From Psychrobacter sp. GP33 (GTDB taxonomy: Bacteria > Pseudomonadota > Gammaproteobacteria > Pseudomonadales > Moraxellaceae): DNA of 35,348 bases. Under the pieces are notes generated by a model. The model saw only the letters and a program-made list of their open reading frames with translations, was not told the DNA's origin and ran no database searches. Position 1 is the stretch's first letter, and each line of letters starts with the position of its first letter. Both the position numbers and the translations under genes were made by a program. The stretch covers positions 1-35,348 of the forward strand of contig NZ_JACGYX010000011.1 in assembly GCF_014119005.1 (NCBI RefSeq). The letters run 5' to 3'. This document shows, piece by piece, positions 25,747-34,885 of this stretch.

Positions 25747-28698
25747 CGCCAGTGAGATGAGGATGTCATAAAATGCTTTTTCCTCAAAATCGATGCCCAT
25801 CTCACCGAATGAATCCATTTCAGCCCGCAGTTCATGGTATAGCTTGATGATTTCATCCGAGAAGTCACCTAGCACCTCGTCACGGAGCACATCTTGCTCA
25901 TCGCGCTCATTGTACTTAGCGACTAAAGCTGTCATTTTTTTAGTGAAGTCGACGCCCTTAACCTTATTGGTTTTCTTCAGCTCACCAATGGCTTTGGCCA
26001 ATAGCTGTTGCAGCAGTTCTAGCTTGGTGTTTGGCTGCTTTATAGCTTCAAGCTTGGCTAGATAGTCGTCATCAAACAGATCAATCTCACCATCACTGCG
26101 CTCGCCCAATTTAAAGATTTCTTCGACCCCATCACTGATTAATGCCGCTTTGACTAAGTCCCGTACCTTTTGGTTCATCTGCTCGACGTCAGGGGCACCG
26201 CCTGTGGTGATTTTAAACAGGATAGTGCGAACGGCTAGGTAATAATGAATCTTATCTTTATGCATCTGTGTTATTTCCTCACTGCCGACACAGATGTCAT
26301 AAGCGGACTTTAAACGCTTTACTAAGTACATAAAGGTCTTTTCTAGCTTCTTACTTTCCAGGGTAAAGTTAGCGGCAACGTTGAGACAGTGCAATTGCTC
26401 TTCGGGGGTGCCATTAAAATAAAGGCTGCTGTTAAACTTATAAAAAAGTGCCCCAAGCAGACTTAAATGGTCTTTGACGATAACCACAGATTTGCGAATG
26501 TCCTCTAAGTCCTGCTCTTGACCGCCTGTATAGTACGATAGGGCTTGGTTCATCTGCTTTTTAATGCCGACATAATCCACTACCAAGCCGTTCTCTTTGC
26601 CCTCAAACTTACGGTTGACCCGTGAGATGGTCTGAATCAGGCTGTGTTTCTGTAAGGGCTTGTCGATATACATGGTATCTAGAAAGGGGACGTCAAAGCC
26701 GGTGAGCCACATATCGACGACGATGGCGATTTTAAAGTTCGATTGACCATTCTTAAACTGCCGATCGAGCTCTTTGCGGTAGTCCTTGTTGCCCAGCTTG
26801 TCCCACAAGGCTTTGGGGTCGTCTTGGTTACGGGTCATGATCATTTTGATCCGTTCCATGGGCTTGACCTTTTTTTGGTCTGCTTCGGTCAATTCAGAGC
26901 CTTCCGCACACGCTTTGATCTCATCCCATTCTGGACGCAGTTTGATAACCTGCTGATAGAACTGGTAAGCAATACCACGACTGCTACAGACGAACATAGC
27001 TTTGCCCTTTTGGGTAGTGCCTTCAAAGATACGTGCCTCATAGTGCTCGACAAAGTCTTTGGCAATGGCTTCAATGCGGTCAGGGTCGCCTAGAATGGTC
27101 GACATACTGGCCATGTCGCTTTTGCTTTTCTCAATCTGATAGTCGTTGGCACCAGCATCGCTAGTGGCTTGATAGTATTTCTCCACCTCGTCCAATTGAC
27201 GACCATCGAGTAATACTTTGGCAGCACGGCCCTCATAAATAATACGTACCGTGATGTCATCATGCACCGATTCGGTCATGGTATAGCTGTCGACCACAGG
27301 CCCAAACACTTTCAGGGTGGCATCGACTGGCGTTCCGGTAAAGCCGACGTAGGTGGCGTTAGGTAGCGAGTCATGCAGATATTTGGCAAAGCCGTAGGTT
27401 TTCTTCACGCCTTCATCAGTGACGGTGATTTTTTGGTCAAGGTTTATTTGGCTACGGTGCGCCTCGTCAGAGATACAAATGACGTTGGTACGATTGGTTA
27501 GCAGTGCCAAGTCTTCGGTGAATTTATGAATGGTGGTTAGGAACACGCCACCACTCTTACGCCCTTTGAGCTGTTCACGCAAGTCGGCGCGACTCTCGAC
27601 ACTGACAATGTGCTGATCACCAATATAGGCTTTGGCATTGGTAAAAGTGCCAGACAGCTGATCGTCTAAGTCAGTACGGTCAGTGATTAAGATAATGGTC
27701 GGACTGCCAAGCTCGATATCACGCATCAGCAGACGCGCTAAGAACAGCATGGTATAGCTCTTACCACAACCTGTGGCGCCAAAGTAAGTACCGCCCTTGC
27801 CGTCACGTATAGGGTCAGTTTTATCAAGCACACCGTCTGCACCCAATACCTTCATATGGCGCTTGATGTTGGTAAATAACTTGGTAGCAGCATAATACTG
27901 CGGATAACGGCACACGATTTTATCCGCACGACTTGAAGTATCCGGCACATAAATAAAATGTCGGATAACCTCAAGCAGTCGCGGTTTATCAAACAAGCCA
28001 CTAATCATGGTCAATAGCGAGTCGATACCATCTTTACCGAGTTTTTCTTCACCCGTTACTTTGCGCCATGAGTAATAAAACTCATACGGGGCAAAGCAGG
28101 AACCCATTTTAGAGTTGGCACCATCACTGATCACGCATAGCGCGTTATATTTAAACAGTTCGGGAATATCGCGCTGATAACGGGTGTGCAGTTGGGTATA
28201 GGCATCGAACATGGTGGCATTTTCACGAATGGCGCTCTTAAACTCAAACAGCACCAGTGGTAAGCCGTTGATATAGAGGATGCTGTCCGGAATACGCAAC
28301 TCAAAGCCCTGTATACCCATCTGATTGACCAAGCGAAAATGGTTGTTGTGCATTTCGTCATAATCAAGCAGTTGGATATACAAATCCTTTTGCAAATGGT
28401 CTTCACGCTTGAGCAAAAAGCCATCAGCGACCCATTTCATAATAGCTTTATTGCTGTCGTAAAGGTCAGAGGCAGGCAGATAGTCGAGCTTATGGATGAT
28501 GGACTCAATCTCATAGTCAGTGATTAAGTCTGCTTGATAACGAGTCGCTAAATAGGCGCGCAAATCAGACTTGATTAGCACTTCTTCAGGGCGGCGCGCA
28601 CACTCATAGGTCAGCGTCTCACCATGCGTGTGCGCATAGCCTTGCACTCCTAATAACTCAATAATGGCTTGCTCTAGTTTGTCTTCCGTGAATGTCAT
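25504..28698 (-). CDS. hsdR: Type I restriction enzyme, R (motor/nuclease) subunit
   Basis: Translocating endonuclease subunit (1064 aa) of a type I restriction-modification complex (R2M2S). The N-terminal PD-(D/E)xK nuclease is seen as RIPDSILYINGLPLVLFEFK (D138, E152, K154). The superfamily 2 motor follows, with Walker A GATGCGKS at 307-314, DEAH at 411-414, the GFTGTP motif III and QTISRVNR motif VI. The C-terminal helical part is complete, so the gene looks functional. The ATG at 28698 follows AAGG by nine bases, 37 bp after the stop of the RhuM/Fic gene. It is the last gene of the hsdM-hsdS-rhuM-hsdR operon. The last 81 codons are duplicated as a pseudogene at 1728-1970. Confidence 0.96.
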   Translation of the reverse strand: MTFTEDKLEQAIIELLGVQGYAHTHGETLTYECARRPEEVLIKSDLRAYLATRYQADLITDYEIESIIHKLDYLPASDLYDSNKAIMKWVADGFLLKREDHLQKDLYIQLLDYDEMHNNHFRLVNQMGIQGFELRIPDSILYINGLPLVLFEFKSAIRENATMFDAYTQLHTRYQRDIPELFKYNALCVISDGANSKMGSCFAPYEFYYSWRKVTGEEKLGKDGIDSLLTMISGLFDKPRLLEVIRHFIYVPDTSSRADKIVCRYPQYYAATKLFTNIKRHMKVLGADGVLDKTDPIRDGKGGTYFGATGCGKSYTMLFLARLLMRDIELGSPTIILITDRTDLDDQLSGTFTNAKAYIGDQHIVSVESRADLREQLKGRKSGGVFLTTIHKFTEDLALLTNRTNVICISDEAHRSQINLDQKITVTDEGVKKTYGFAKYLHDSLPNATYVGFTGTPVDATLKVFGPVVDSYTMTESVHDDITVRIIYEGRAAKVLLDGRQLDEVEKYYQATSDAGANDYQIEKSKSDMASMSTILGDPDRIEAIAKDFVEHYEARIFEGTTQKGKAMFVCSSRGIAYQFYQQVIKLRPEWDEIKACAEGSELTEADQKKVKPMERIKMIMTRNQDDPKALWDKLGNKDYRKELDRQFKNGQSNFKIAIVVDMWLTGFDVPFLDTMYIDKPLQKHSLIQTISRVNRKFEGKENGLVVDYVGIKKQMNQALSYYTGGQEQDLEDIRKSVVIVKDHLSLLGALFYKFNSSLYFNGTPEEQLHCLNVAANFTLESKKLEKTFMYLVKRLKSAYDICVGSEEITQMHKDKIHYYLAVRTILFKITTGGAPDVEQMNQKVRDLVKAALISDGVEEIFKLGERSDGEIDLFDDDYLAKLEAIKQPNTKLELLQQLLAKAIGELKKTNKVKGVDFTKKMTALVAKYNERDEQDVLRDEVLGDFSDEIIKLYHELRAEMDSFGEMGIDFEEKAFYDILISLAHKYDFTYPEDKLLELSKAVKQVIDDKAKYTDWNKREDIKAELQFDLMVLLDEWGYPPIDRGEVYKEIFEQAENFKKYRVA

Positions 28699-28735
28699 TG
28701 CGTGCGCCTTTTTTATTTATGCAGCCCTACGGTCA

Positions 28736-29734
28736 TCAGCCCTCTAAGGACAGCATATTCATAATGAGTTTGATCAAGGTTTCTTTTTGATTGGGGTCAG
28801 ATTCGGCAACCAGTAAGGTTAAAGCAGCCAGTCCGGTATTGTTAATCACCATATCGCCCTTGGTATTGAGCAAGCGATTATTACGATGTAAGAAATCGAC
28901 AAACAAAAACGCGCCACTGCGCTTATTGCCGTCAGTAAAGACGTGGTTCTTGACCATAAAATACAGTAAGTGTGCCGCTTTGCTTTCAATGGTGGGATAA
29001 GCAGGCTCCCCAAACACGGTTTGCTCAAGGTTTGCCAGTACGCTATCTAAGCCGTCACCACGGGGTTTGGCAAACAATTCCGTTGCCTCGCCACGCTCCA
29101 TCAGCTGTGCTTTGAGATGATTCAGTGCTGCCATGGCTTCCACGGTACTGGGCAAGATACCGCCCTCTTGTCCGGCTGGGTCATCAAGCAAGCCCTCATC
29201 ATAGCGTTGCAGCCATAAAAAGGTTTGGGTATAACGGCTGATAATCTCAACCAAGCCGCGCCCCTCGTCAGTATTGAGCTCAGGGCTTTGGGCAGTCTTC
29301 TTAATCAAGGCTAAGGCTTGTTTTAACTCAGCGGCATTTTTATCAAAGCGCTGCTCGTTGATGGTGTAGCCTTCCAACAAGTACTCGCGCAAACGTTGGG
29401 TCGCCCACATCCGAAACTGAGTGCCTTTTTTAGAATTGACCCGATAACCCACCGAAATAATGGCGTCCAGATTATAAAAACGGATGTTACGCCGTACTTG
29501 GCGCTGTCCCTCTTGGCGAACTACCGAGGATTCCTCGGTAGTTGCTGCTTGGTCTAATTCGCCCTCTTGATAGATATTTTTTAGATGCAAGCCAATGGTG
29601 TCAGAATCTTTATCAAACAAGGTCGCCATTTGCGCTTGCGACAGCCACAGCGTGTCTTGCTCTAGGCGAATCTCAATCTGCGTTTGCCCATCATCAGTGA
29701 CATAGATTTCAAAGGTATCGTTAGCAGCGCTCAT
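28736..29734 (-). CDS. RhuM-family protein with C-terminal Fic/Doc domain
   Basis: 332-aa protein combining a RhuM-like N-terminal DNA-binding-type region (~1-130; LWLSQAQMATLFDKDSDTI and RFYNLDAIISVGYRVNS) with a Fic/Doc domain. The motif HVFTDGNKR at 264-272 has the histidine, aspartate and NKR of the Doc-like pattern, which in Doc itself phosphorylates EF-Tu. Its ATG directly abuts the hsdS TAG (TAGATG) and is preceded by GGAGG, so it is translated with the restriction genes. Such proteins are found inside many type I restriction operons, but their job there is not established; a toxin or regulatory modifier role is possible. No class I or II inhibitory motif is evident to me. The family assignment is secure, the function is not. 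Confidence 0.88.
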   Translation of the reverse strand: MSAANDTFEIYVTDDGQTQIEIRLEQDTLWLSQAQMATLFDKDSDTIGLHLKNIYQEGELDQAATTEESSVVRQEGQRQVRRNIRFYNLDAIISVGYRVNSKKGTQFRMWATQRLREYLLEGYTINEQRFDKNAAELKQALALIKKTAQSPELNTDEGRGLVEIISRYTQTFLWLQRYDEGLLDDPAGQEGGILPSTVEAMAALNHLKAQLMERGEATELFAKPRGDGLDSVLANLEQTVFGEPAYPTIESKAAHLLYFMVKNHVFTDGNKRSGAFLFVDFLHRNNRLLNTKGDMVINNTGLAALTLLVAESDPNQKETLIKLIMNMLSLEG

Positions 29735-31042
29735 CTACGCCTCCTCTAGTATGGCGGCAGCGTCGGTAATGCGTAGCTCACCGGATAATAGCTTGGGTAG
29801 TAGGGTGTCGCGGAGTTTGGTTAGAGTTTGATTTTCTTCGTTCAGTGCTTTCTCTCTATTAAAAAAATCAGTCACTAACCTGTCAAACTCTTCTAAAACA
29901 TTATTTTTCGGTTTTAAAATATTTAAGTCATTCAAAACTTTAGTGGTCATACTTGGTACAGCAGAGCCAACATTCATAGAAGCAAGATTGAGTAATTTTA
30001 GTTGATTAAATAAATACTTTGCAACGTGATTAATTTTAGGAATCGAGAAAAACATTGTATCTACTGTCCAAAACTCTTCATCTACGAACATCAGATTACT
30101 AAGCGTTCCTTTACGTGGGATAAGTATCGACTCACCAATATAAAGTGATTTATTTACCAGTCTCATTAATCCACCAGACCCATAGACTGGAATATTTCCT
30201 TCTTCTAGTTTTTTATGGTCTTTTCCATACTTCACTTCCAATAGTTCATTTAATCTTACGCTTTCCCAACCCCTCGGAATCCAACCCATCTCTTCGGTAA
30301 ATTCAAACGCATCAGGGAATAATGCCTGAATGGCTTGATTATCGGTGTCACTTTTTGGCAAGGCTTGCCGTTGTTCAGCACGTGCTGATAGCGCGTCAGG
30401 TATCGGATTGCCTGCGGCGAGCGCATTATCAATCACGGGATCAAAGTCCACAAACCAGCTTTTAAACAACGTTTGCGCCATAGCTTCTAGCGTCTCGTTC
30501 ATTTGGCGGTTGAGTTCGATTTTTTGATCGTATTGATTAATAAGTCTAGAGATTTTATTCTGGATACTTAATAGATAAAAAGGTACAGGTTGATTTAATA
30601 AATCAGTAGAAGTAATACTGGTAGCAGCTGTCTGCTTAGCAATTTTCTGTATCAGTTGCTTTCCGTATCCACTTTTAAAATAATAATAGTAAAACAATGG
30701 ATCAGCTTTTTTTCTATCAAACCTAACCCTAAATAAATTAGATTCAAATATTGGTTTATCAGTCACTTCTCCTACTAACAAGCAGTCTCCTACACCTTCC
30801 AAAGTTAAAGATGTACGACCAAACAATAAATCGCCAGATTTACATGAAAATCTTTCAACCTCACTATCATTGACTTCCAGAAGCTCCGTTTTCTGATTTA
30901 GAAAAAAGTCGTTCTTAAAAACCTCTCCCATTTTAATCCATCTAAAACCTTTACCTTGATATTCTTTACCTTTATAAAGACCATTTCTTGGCTTTTCAGA
31001 GACTAAACTTGAAAGTTCAACATACTTAACTTCACTCGCCAT
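29735..31042 (-). CDS. hsdS: Type I restriction-modification specificity subunit
   Basis: DNA-recognition subunit (435 aa) that directs both methylation and restriction to a bipartite site. Two target recognition domains are visible, ~1-160 and ~255-395, each followed by a conserved helical spacer: NETLEAMAQTLFKSWFVDFD near 182-200 and NQTLTKLRDTLLPKLLSGEL near 402-421. The DNA coding for the recognition domains is noticeably more AT-rich than the spacers, as expected for exchangeable modules. The ATG overlaps the hsdM stop by 11 bases and has a strong GGAGGGG site. The recognition sequence cannot be read from the protein. Confidence 0.95.
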   Translation of the reverse strand: MASEVKYVELSSLVSEKPRNGLYKGKEYQGKGFRWIKMGEVFKNDFFLNQKTELLEVNDSEVERFSCKSGDLLFGRTSLTLEGVGDCLLVGEVTDKPIFESNLFRVRFDRKKADPLFYYYYFKSGYGKQLIQKIAKQTAATSITSTDLLNQPVPFYLLSIQNKISRLINQYDQKIELNRQMNETLEAMAQTLFKSWFVDFDPVIDNALAAGNPIPDALSARAEQRQALPKSDTDNQAIQALFPDAFEFTEEMGWIPRGWESVRLNELLEVKYGKDHKKLEEGNIPVYGSGGLMRLVNKSLYIGESILIPRKGTLSNLMFVDEEFWTVDTMFFSIPKINHVAKYLFNQLKLLNLASMNVGSAVPSMTTKVLNDLNILKPKNNVLEEFDRLVTDFFNREKALNEENQTLTKLRDTLLPKLLSGELRITDAAAILEEA

Positions 31043-32621
31043 AACCCAACCCCTCCAAGTTCTGACGAATCACTGCATCAAGCCGTTCTGACGCTTGCAT
31101 TTGTGCGTATAGCGTTTGGCTGAGTTCTGCCATTTTGATCTCAAACGGGATGCCGTCATCCTCAATCGCTGCTGCACCCACATAGCGCCCCGGTGTCAAC
31201 ACGTAGTCATTGGCTTTGATATCTTTTAGACTTGCTGACTTACAGTAGCCTTCTTCGTCCTCGTAGGCCTCATAACCGCCTGCTTCCGCTTCGCCGCGCC
31301 ATGCATGGTAGGTCTTAGCAATGCCTGCAATATCATCAACGGACAGCTCTTTATGAGTGCGGCTAATCATGCTGCCGATATTACGGGCATCAATGAATAG
31401 CGTCTCACCGCTGCGATTGCGCAGTCCACGCTTTTGGCTATGGGCGGAAGTGGCGGCTTTGTCACGGCTGATAAACCATAGGCAGACCGGAATTTGAGTG
31501 GTATAAAACAGCTGACCCGGAAGTGCAATCATGCAATCGACGAGGTCATTTTCGATGATTTGTTGGCGTATTTCACCCTCACCACTGGTGGTGGTCGACA
31601 TTGAGCCGTTTGCGAGTACGAAACCAGCCGTGCCGTGTTCGGACAGCTTGGATATCATGTGCAATATCCACGCATAGTTGGCATTGCCCGTCGGCGGCGT
31701 GGTATAGCCTGCCCAGCGTGGGTCATCGACCAGCTCATCAGGCGCGCGCCAGTCCTTTTGGTTAAAAGGCGGATTGGCCATGATAAAGTCGGCTTTGAGG
31801 GTTTCGTGTTGGTCTTTTAAAAAGGTGTTCGCCGCCACATCGCCCAAGTTGCTAGAGATACCGCGAATGGCAAGGTTCATCTTCGCCAATTTATAAGTGG
31901 TGCTGGTGTACTCTTGCCCATAGATAGACATGTCTCTGGTGTTGCCGTTATGACTTTCGATAAATTTCACCGACTGCACAAACATACCGCCCGAACCGCA
32001 GCACGGGTCGTAAATCTTGCCTTGATAGGGTTCTATCATCTCCGCTATCAGATTGACCACTGATTTTGGCGTATAGAACTCACCACCGCCCTTACCTTCA
32101 CTGGCGGCAAATTTGCCTAAGAAATACTCATAGACACGCCCGACGGTGTCCTCCGTAGGATTACCAATGGTGTCAATGTTATTGACCACATCAATCAGTG
32201 CCGACAATTTACTGCTATCTAAGCCCAAACGTGAGAAGTAATTGTCCGGCAGTGCGCCTTTCAGGGCTTTATTGGTTTTCTCAATAGTGCTCAGTGCGGT
32301 ATCAATTTTGAGGGCAATGTCTTCTTGTTTGGCGTGTTGTTGGATAAAGTCCCAACGGCTGTCCTCTGGCAAGTAGAACACATTGTCTTTGGTATAAGCG
32401 GCGACCATGTCGATATGCTTCTCATAGCCTGTCGCTATCAGCTTTTGGCGCTGTGCCTCAAAGGTATCACTGATGAACTTTAGGAAAATCAGGCTTAGGA
32501 CAATGTGCTTATATTCTGAGGATTCGACACTACCACGCAGTTTGTTGGCGGTATCCCAAAGGGCTTCTTCAAAGCGCACGTCTTTGGTGGTGTAATGTTT
32601 ATTGACGGCAGGTGTTGCCAT
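31032..32621 (-). CDS. hsdM: Type I restriction-modification DNA methyltransferase subunit
   Basis: Adenine-N6 methyltransferase subunit (529 aa). The N-terminal helical HsdM domain (FEEALWDTANKLRGS, then YKHIVLSLIFLKFISD) is at ~17-55; the linking motif GGGEFYTPKSVV is at 178-189; AdoMet-binding motif I DPCCGSGG is at 205-212; catalytic NPPF is at 283-286. All key residues are present. It is the first gene of the operon, with hsdS overlapping its end. The region upstream (105 bp to repB of origin 2) must hold the operon promoter; the ribosome site before ATG 32621 is weak (GAGAA). Confidence 0.96.
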   Translation of the reverse strand: MATPAVNKHYTTKDVRFEEALWDTANKLRGSVESSEYKHIVLSLIFLKFISDTFEAQRQKLIATGYEKHIDMVAAYTKDNVFYLPEDSRWDFIQQHAKQEDIALKIDTALSTIEKTNKALKGALPDNYFSRLGLDSSKLSALIDVVNNIDTIGNPTEDTVGRVYEYFLGKFAASEGKGGGEFYTPKSVVNLIAEMIEPYQGKIYDPCCGSGGMFVQSVKFIESHNGNTRDMSIYGQEYTSTTYKLAKMNLAIRGISSNLGDVAANTFLKDQHETLKADFIMANPPFNQKDWRAPDELVDDPRWAGYTTPPTGNANYAWILHMISKLSEHGTAGFVLANGSMSTTTSGEGEIRQQIIENDLVDCMIALPGQLFYTTQIPVCLWFISRDKAATSAHSQKRGLRNRSGETLFIDARNIGSMISRTHKELSVDDIAGIAKTYHAWRGEAEAGGYEAYEDEEGYCKSASLKDIKANDYVLTPGRYVGAAAIEDDGIPFEIKMAELSQTLYAQMQASERLDAVIRQNLEGLGYGE

Positions 32622-32725
32622 ATTATTATTCTCAATTTGTGTGATAAATGATTAGTAGCTGCAAAGTGCTGGGCGGGCAGCGCAAAGATGGCATATGGTA
32701 ACAGCAACGGGCGCTTCGTAAAGCG

Positions 32726-33682
32726 TTACGCTTCTAAATAATCACGGATAGGGCGTTTATTAAACGGAGTGATATCTTTTTTTAAACGATTAATCATCTC
32801 AGCCTCCCATGCTGGCGAATTCTGACCAGCTGGACTGGTTGGACTGACCAGATGATTGTAGTCTGCGATGAATTGAGCGTTGCGAACAATACGGCCCAAC
32901 TGCTTATCGTTTAACCCAACGATATTGGATGGCTCATTTTTCTTTCCTTGCCCTGCTTTATCTTGCACTGCACCACCTTGTTTCTTATTTTTCGCTTTAA
33001 ATTTAAAGGTAAAAGCGGTAATGACACGACCTTGTTTGTGTTGTTCGTACTCAGCGCTAATATCTGTATATTTATTAATCTGCGTTATAGCATGGTCTAG
33101 CACCTTAGCTTTAAAGTTATTCATTTGTTTGTACTTTTCAGTATCAACCCCTAGCATTGCACGTAAGTCATCGATCATTATCTTATTGGTCTTGCCCACT
33201 GAGCGCCAACGTATTATTAATTCGTAAAGTCTGATTGCATACTCGCTTTGCAAACTACTGACCTGTCTTAGTTCATATTCTGTATAGCAATTTTCAAGAC
33301 GTGTTATTAGCGGTATAACGTCACTTGCAAAGGTCAGCTCTACACAACCTAATTCATCAGCATAAGCAATTTTTTCAACCCACCGACTTTTATAGTGTAT
33401 GTTCTTACCGCTTGCCTCGTCTATCTTATCGTAACTAAAACCTGCTTCATATAGACCATCTACCGCCCTTTTCATAGCTTCGTAGGCGGTGTGTTTTTCT
33501 ACATTGAATTGCTGTTCATAGCTCTTTGCATAAATGCGCAAAGACTTGCCTACATCTATAAGCTTGTTTTGTTCTCTTGCCTCAATGATAGCTAAAAATA
33601 TCAAACGTTGTTCTGCCACACCAAGGCTATAGGTTGCGCCTATCAAGTCATTATCTTTTGAGACTATTTGCTTGTTAGCCAT
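32726..33682 (-). CDS. repB: Rep_3-family plasmid replication initiator (origin 2)
   Basis: Second iteron-type initiator (318 aa from ATG 33682; an in-frame ATG at 33730 adds 16 residues but has no ribosome site). The same two winged-helix layout is visible: IGATYSLGVAEQRLIFLAII at the start, SLQSEYAIRLYELIIRWRS in the second domain, and EQHKQGRVITAFTFKFKAKN at ~225, followed by a lysine- and glutamine-rich tail. It faces away from its iterons at 33773-33860, mirroring origin 1. It is distinct enough from the first repB, with different iterons, to represent a separate compatibility type. Downstream it runs in the same direction as the hsd operon. Confidence 0.92.
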   Translation of the reverse strand: MANKQIVSKDNDLIGATYSLGVAEQRLIFLAIIEAREQNKLIDVGKSLRIYAKSYEQQFNVEKHTAYEAMKRAVDGLYEAGFSYDKIDEASGKNIHYKSRWVEKIAYADELGCVELTFASDVIPLITRLENCYTEYELRQVSSLQSEYAIRLYELIIRWRSVGKTNKIMIDDLRAMLGVDTEKYKQMNNFKAKVLDHAITQINKYTDISAEYEQHKQGRVITAFTFKFKAKNKKQGGAVQDKAGQGKKNEPSNIVGLNDKQLGRIVRNAQFIADYNHLVSPTSPAGQNSPAWEAEMINRLKKDITPFNKRPIRDYLEA

Positions 33683-33772
33683 AACTGCGTTGCCTTTAGT
33701 CAATTGATCAATTAAAGGCCACAATAGCATTAAATATATATCGCTACAATCTAATTATTAAAGTATCTATAA

Positions 33773-33860
33773 GGTCGTAAAAGGTAGCTTTATGGGTCGT
33801 AAAAGGTAGCTTTATGGGTCGTAAAAGGTAGCTTTATGGGTCGTAAAAGGTAGCTTTATG
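33773..33860 (-). repeat. Iterons of origin 2 (four perfect 22-bp units)
   Basis: Unit GGTCGTAAAAGGTAGCTTTA plus TG repeats exactly at 33773, 33795, 33817 and 33839. Read on the strand of its repB it starts CATAAAGCTACC, sharing only a loose CCATAA-AC-TTT frame with the origin 1 iteron. These are the expected binding sites for the adjacent Rep protein. Confidence 0.95.
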
Positions 33861-33900
33861 GAGTCCCAAACCCTTTACTAGAAAGGCATACAGACGACGT

Positions 33901-33937
33901 AAAAGCTTTAAAAACATTAAAAACATTAAAAACCTTT
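33901..33937. other. AT-rich block of origin 2 (likely unwinding element)
   Basis: AAAAGCTTTAAAAACATTAA and the following repeats, 40 bp beyond the last iteron. On the opposite strand it closely matches the AT-rich block of origin 1, in the same position relative to iterons and rep gene. Confidence 0.7.
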
Positions 33938-34306
33938 TTTAGGTATTATTAGCTCACTTATGACTAAATCAGCTTATCAATTAGAAAAGAGAGATGCTAA
34001 ACAGATTAAATGCCATTAGTTAAGATAAGGAACCCAATGGTACTGGATTAACCCTTAGTCTTAGAGATCAATCCTCGTTTTTTAAGATTAGCTACTGGAA
34101 TTGAACCTGAGTCATTTATCTGTTTCTATTACGACTTACACCTTTCTAGAAAATATTGAGTCATAGAAATAAATTTTTTATTGACCATCTCATTAATCAT
34201 TACTATCCCATTGTTAGTAAGAGCATTTCTTTTCATAGCGTTATGAAGTCTCATATTTTTCTACGTCACCCTACAGCGTCCGAATACCTTTCTTAGAAAC
34301 ACATAA
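33938..34306. other. AT-rich stretch without a supported gene
   Basis: Contains only very short frames: a 19-codon plus-strand frame from 33959 (MTKSAYQLEKRDAKQIKCH) and a ~42-codon minus-strand frame ending near 34130. Neither has a recognisable product. These could be ends of decayed genes. Confidence 0.4.
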
Positions 34307-34337
34307 AAAAAATAGCAGAGTAAATCTGCTATTTTTT
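34307..34337. terminator. Bidirectional Rho-independent terminator
   Basis: Perfect 13-bp stem AAAAAATAGCAGA (34307-34319) and TCTGCTATTTTTT (34325-34337) with loop GTAAA; T-runs on both strands follow the stem core. It would stop transcription into origin 2 from the right, and from the left into the following remnant. Confidence 0.85.
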
Positions 34338-34394
34338 ATGCTGCCTGTAAAGATCGCTTTAACTCGCCGCCGTCACACTCTGTCGTAACCTGTG

Positions 34395-34628
34395 CTAAAT
34401 ACTGCATACATCATGAGTAGCTGACATAGTCTGAATACGACCCTGCTGGCCATTACTGTTGCTATGGTCTTGGCTGACCGCCATCGGATAAAACTCCTCA
34501 ACCACATCCGCCATGTCATCAGCATCAACCTCAAAGCAAGAATTCATATAGCCTTGTTTCGCTGCCACCTCTAACGCTGCCTGATCAAAGCCGTGTTCAC
34601 TCAGCTCACGATCAATTGCCCCGGCATC
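34395..34628 (-). pseudogene. Decayed C-terminal gene fragment, product unknown
   Basis: The minus strand is open for 77 codons with protein-like composition (acidic, e.g. GFDQAALEVAAKQGYMNS and VDADDMADVVEEFYPMA) and ends at TAG 34395. It has no start codon at its upstream end: the same frame continues beyond a TAA at 34629-34631 with CLLKQAV, so a nonsense mutation seems to have broken a longer gene. I do not recognise the family. Confidence 0.5.
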
Positions 34629-34789
34629 TTATACCGCTTGCTTTAATAAACACGGTAGGTTGTTTGCAGTAGGTGATGATTAGAGTCGATGTATGATCGC
34701 TAAAACTGCTAGCCGGTTAGCACCATTGATCATAAAATTCTCGACCAATGCTGAGTGCCAGTATGATTTATTTTAGAGGAGAAAAAGAC

Positions 34790-34885
34790 GTGAAAACAGG
34801 GACATTTGGAACCAAAAGGAACCAAGAAATGTGCAAAACCTGCTTCCAAATTTTTCCTGCCGATCTAACAAAACTGACCTTATAA
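34790..34885 (+). CDS. Possible small protein (31 aa), GTG start
   Basis: A good AGGAG site (34777-34781) eight bases before GTG opens a 31-codon frame with a CxxC pair (MCKTCFQIFPADL) ending at TAA 34885. Nothing like it is recognised. It may be a real small gene or the start of a truncated one. Confidence 0.3.
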   Translation: MKTGTFGTKRNQEMCKTCFQIFPADLTKLTL

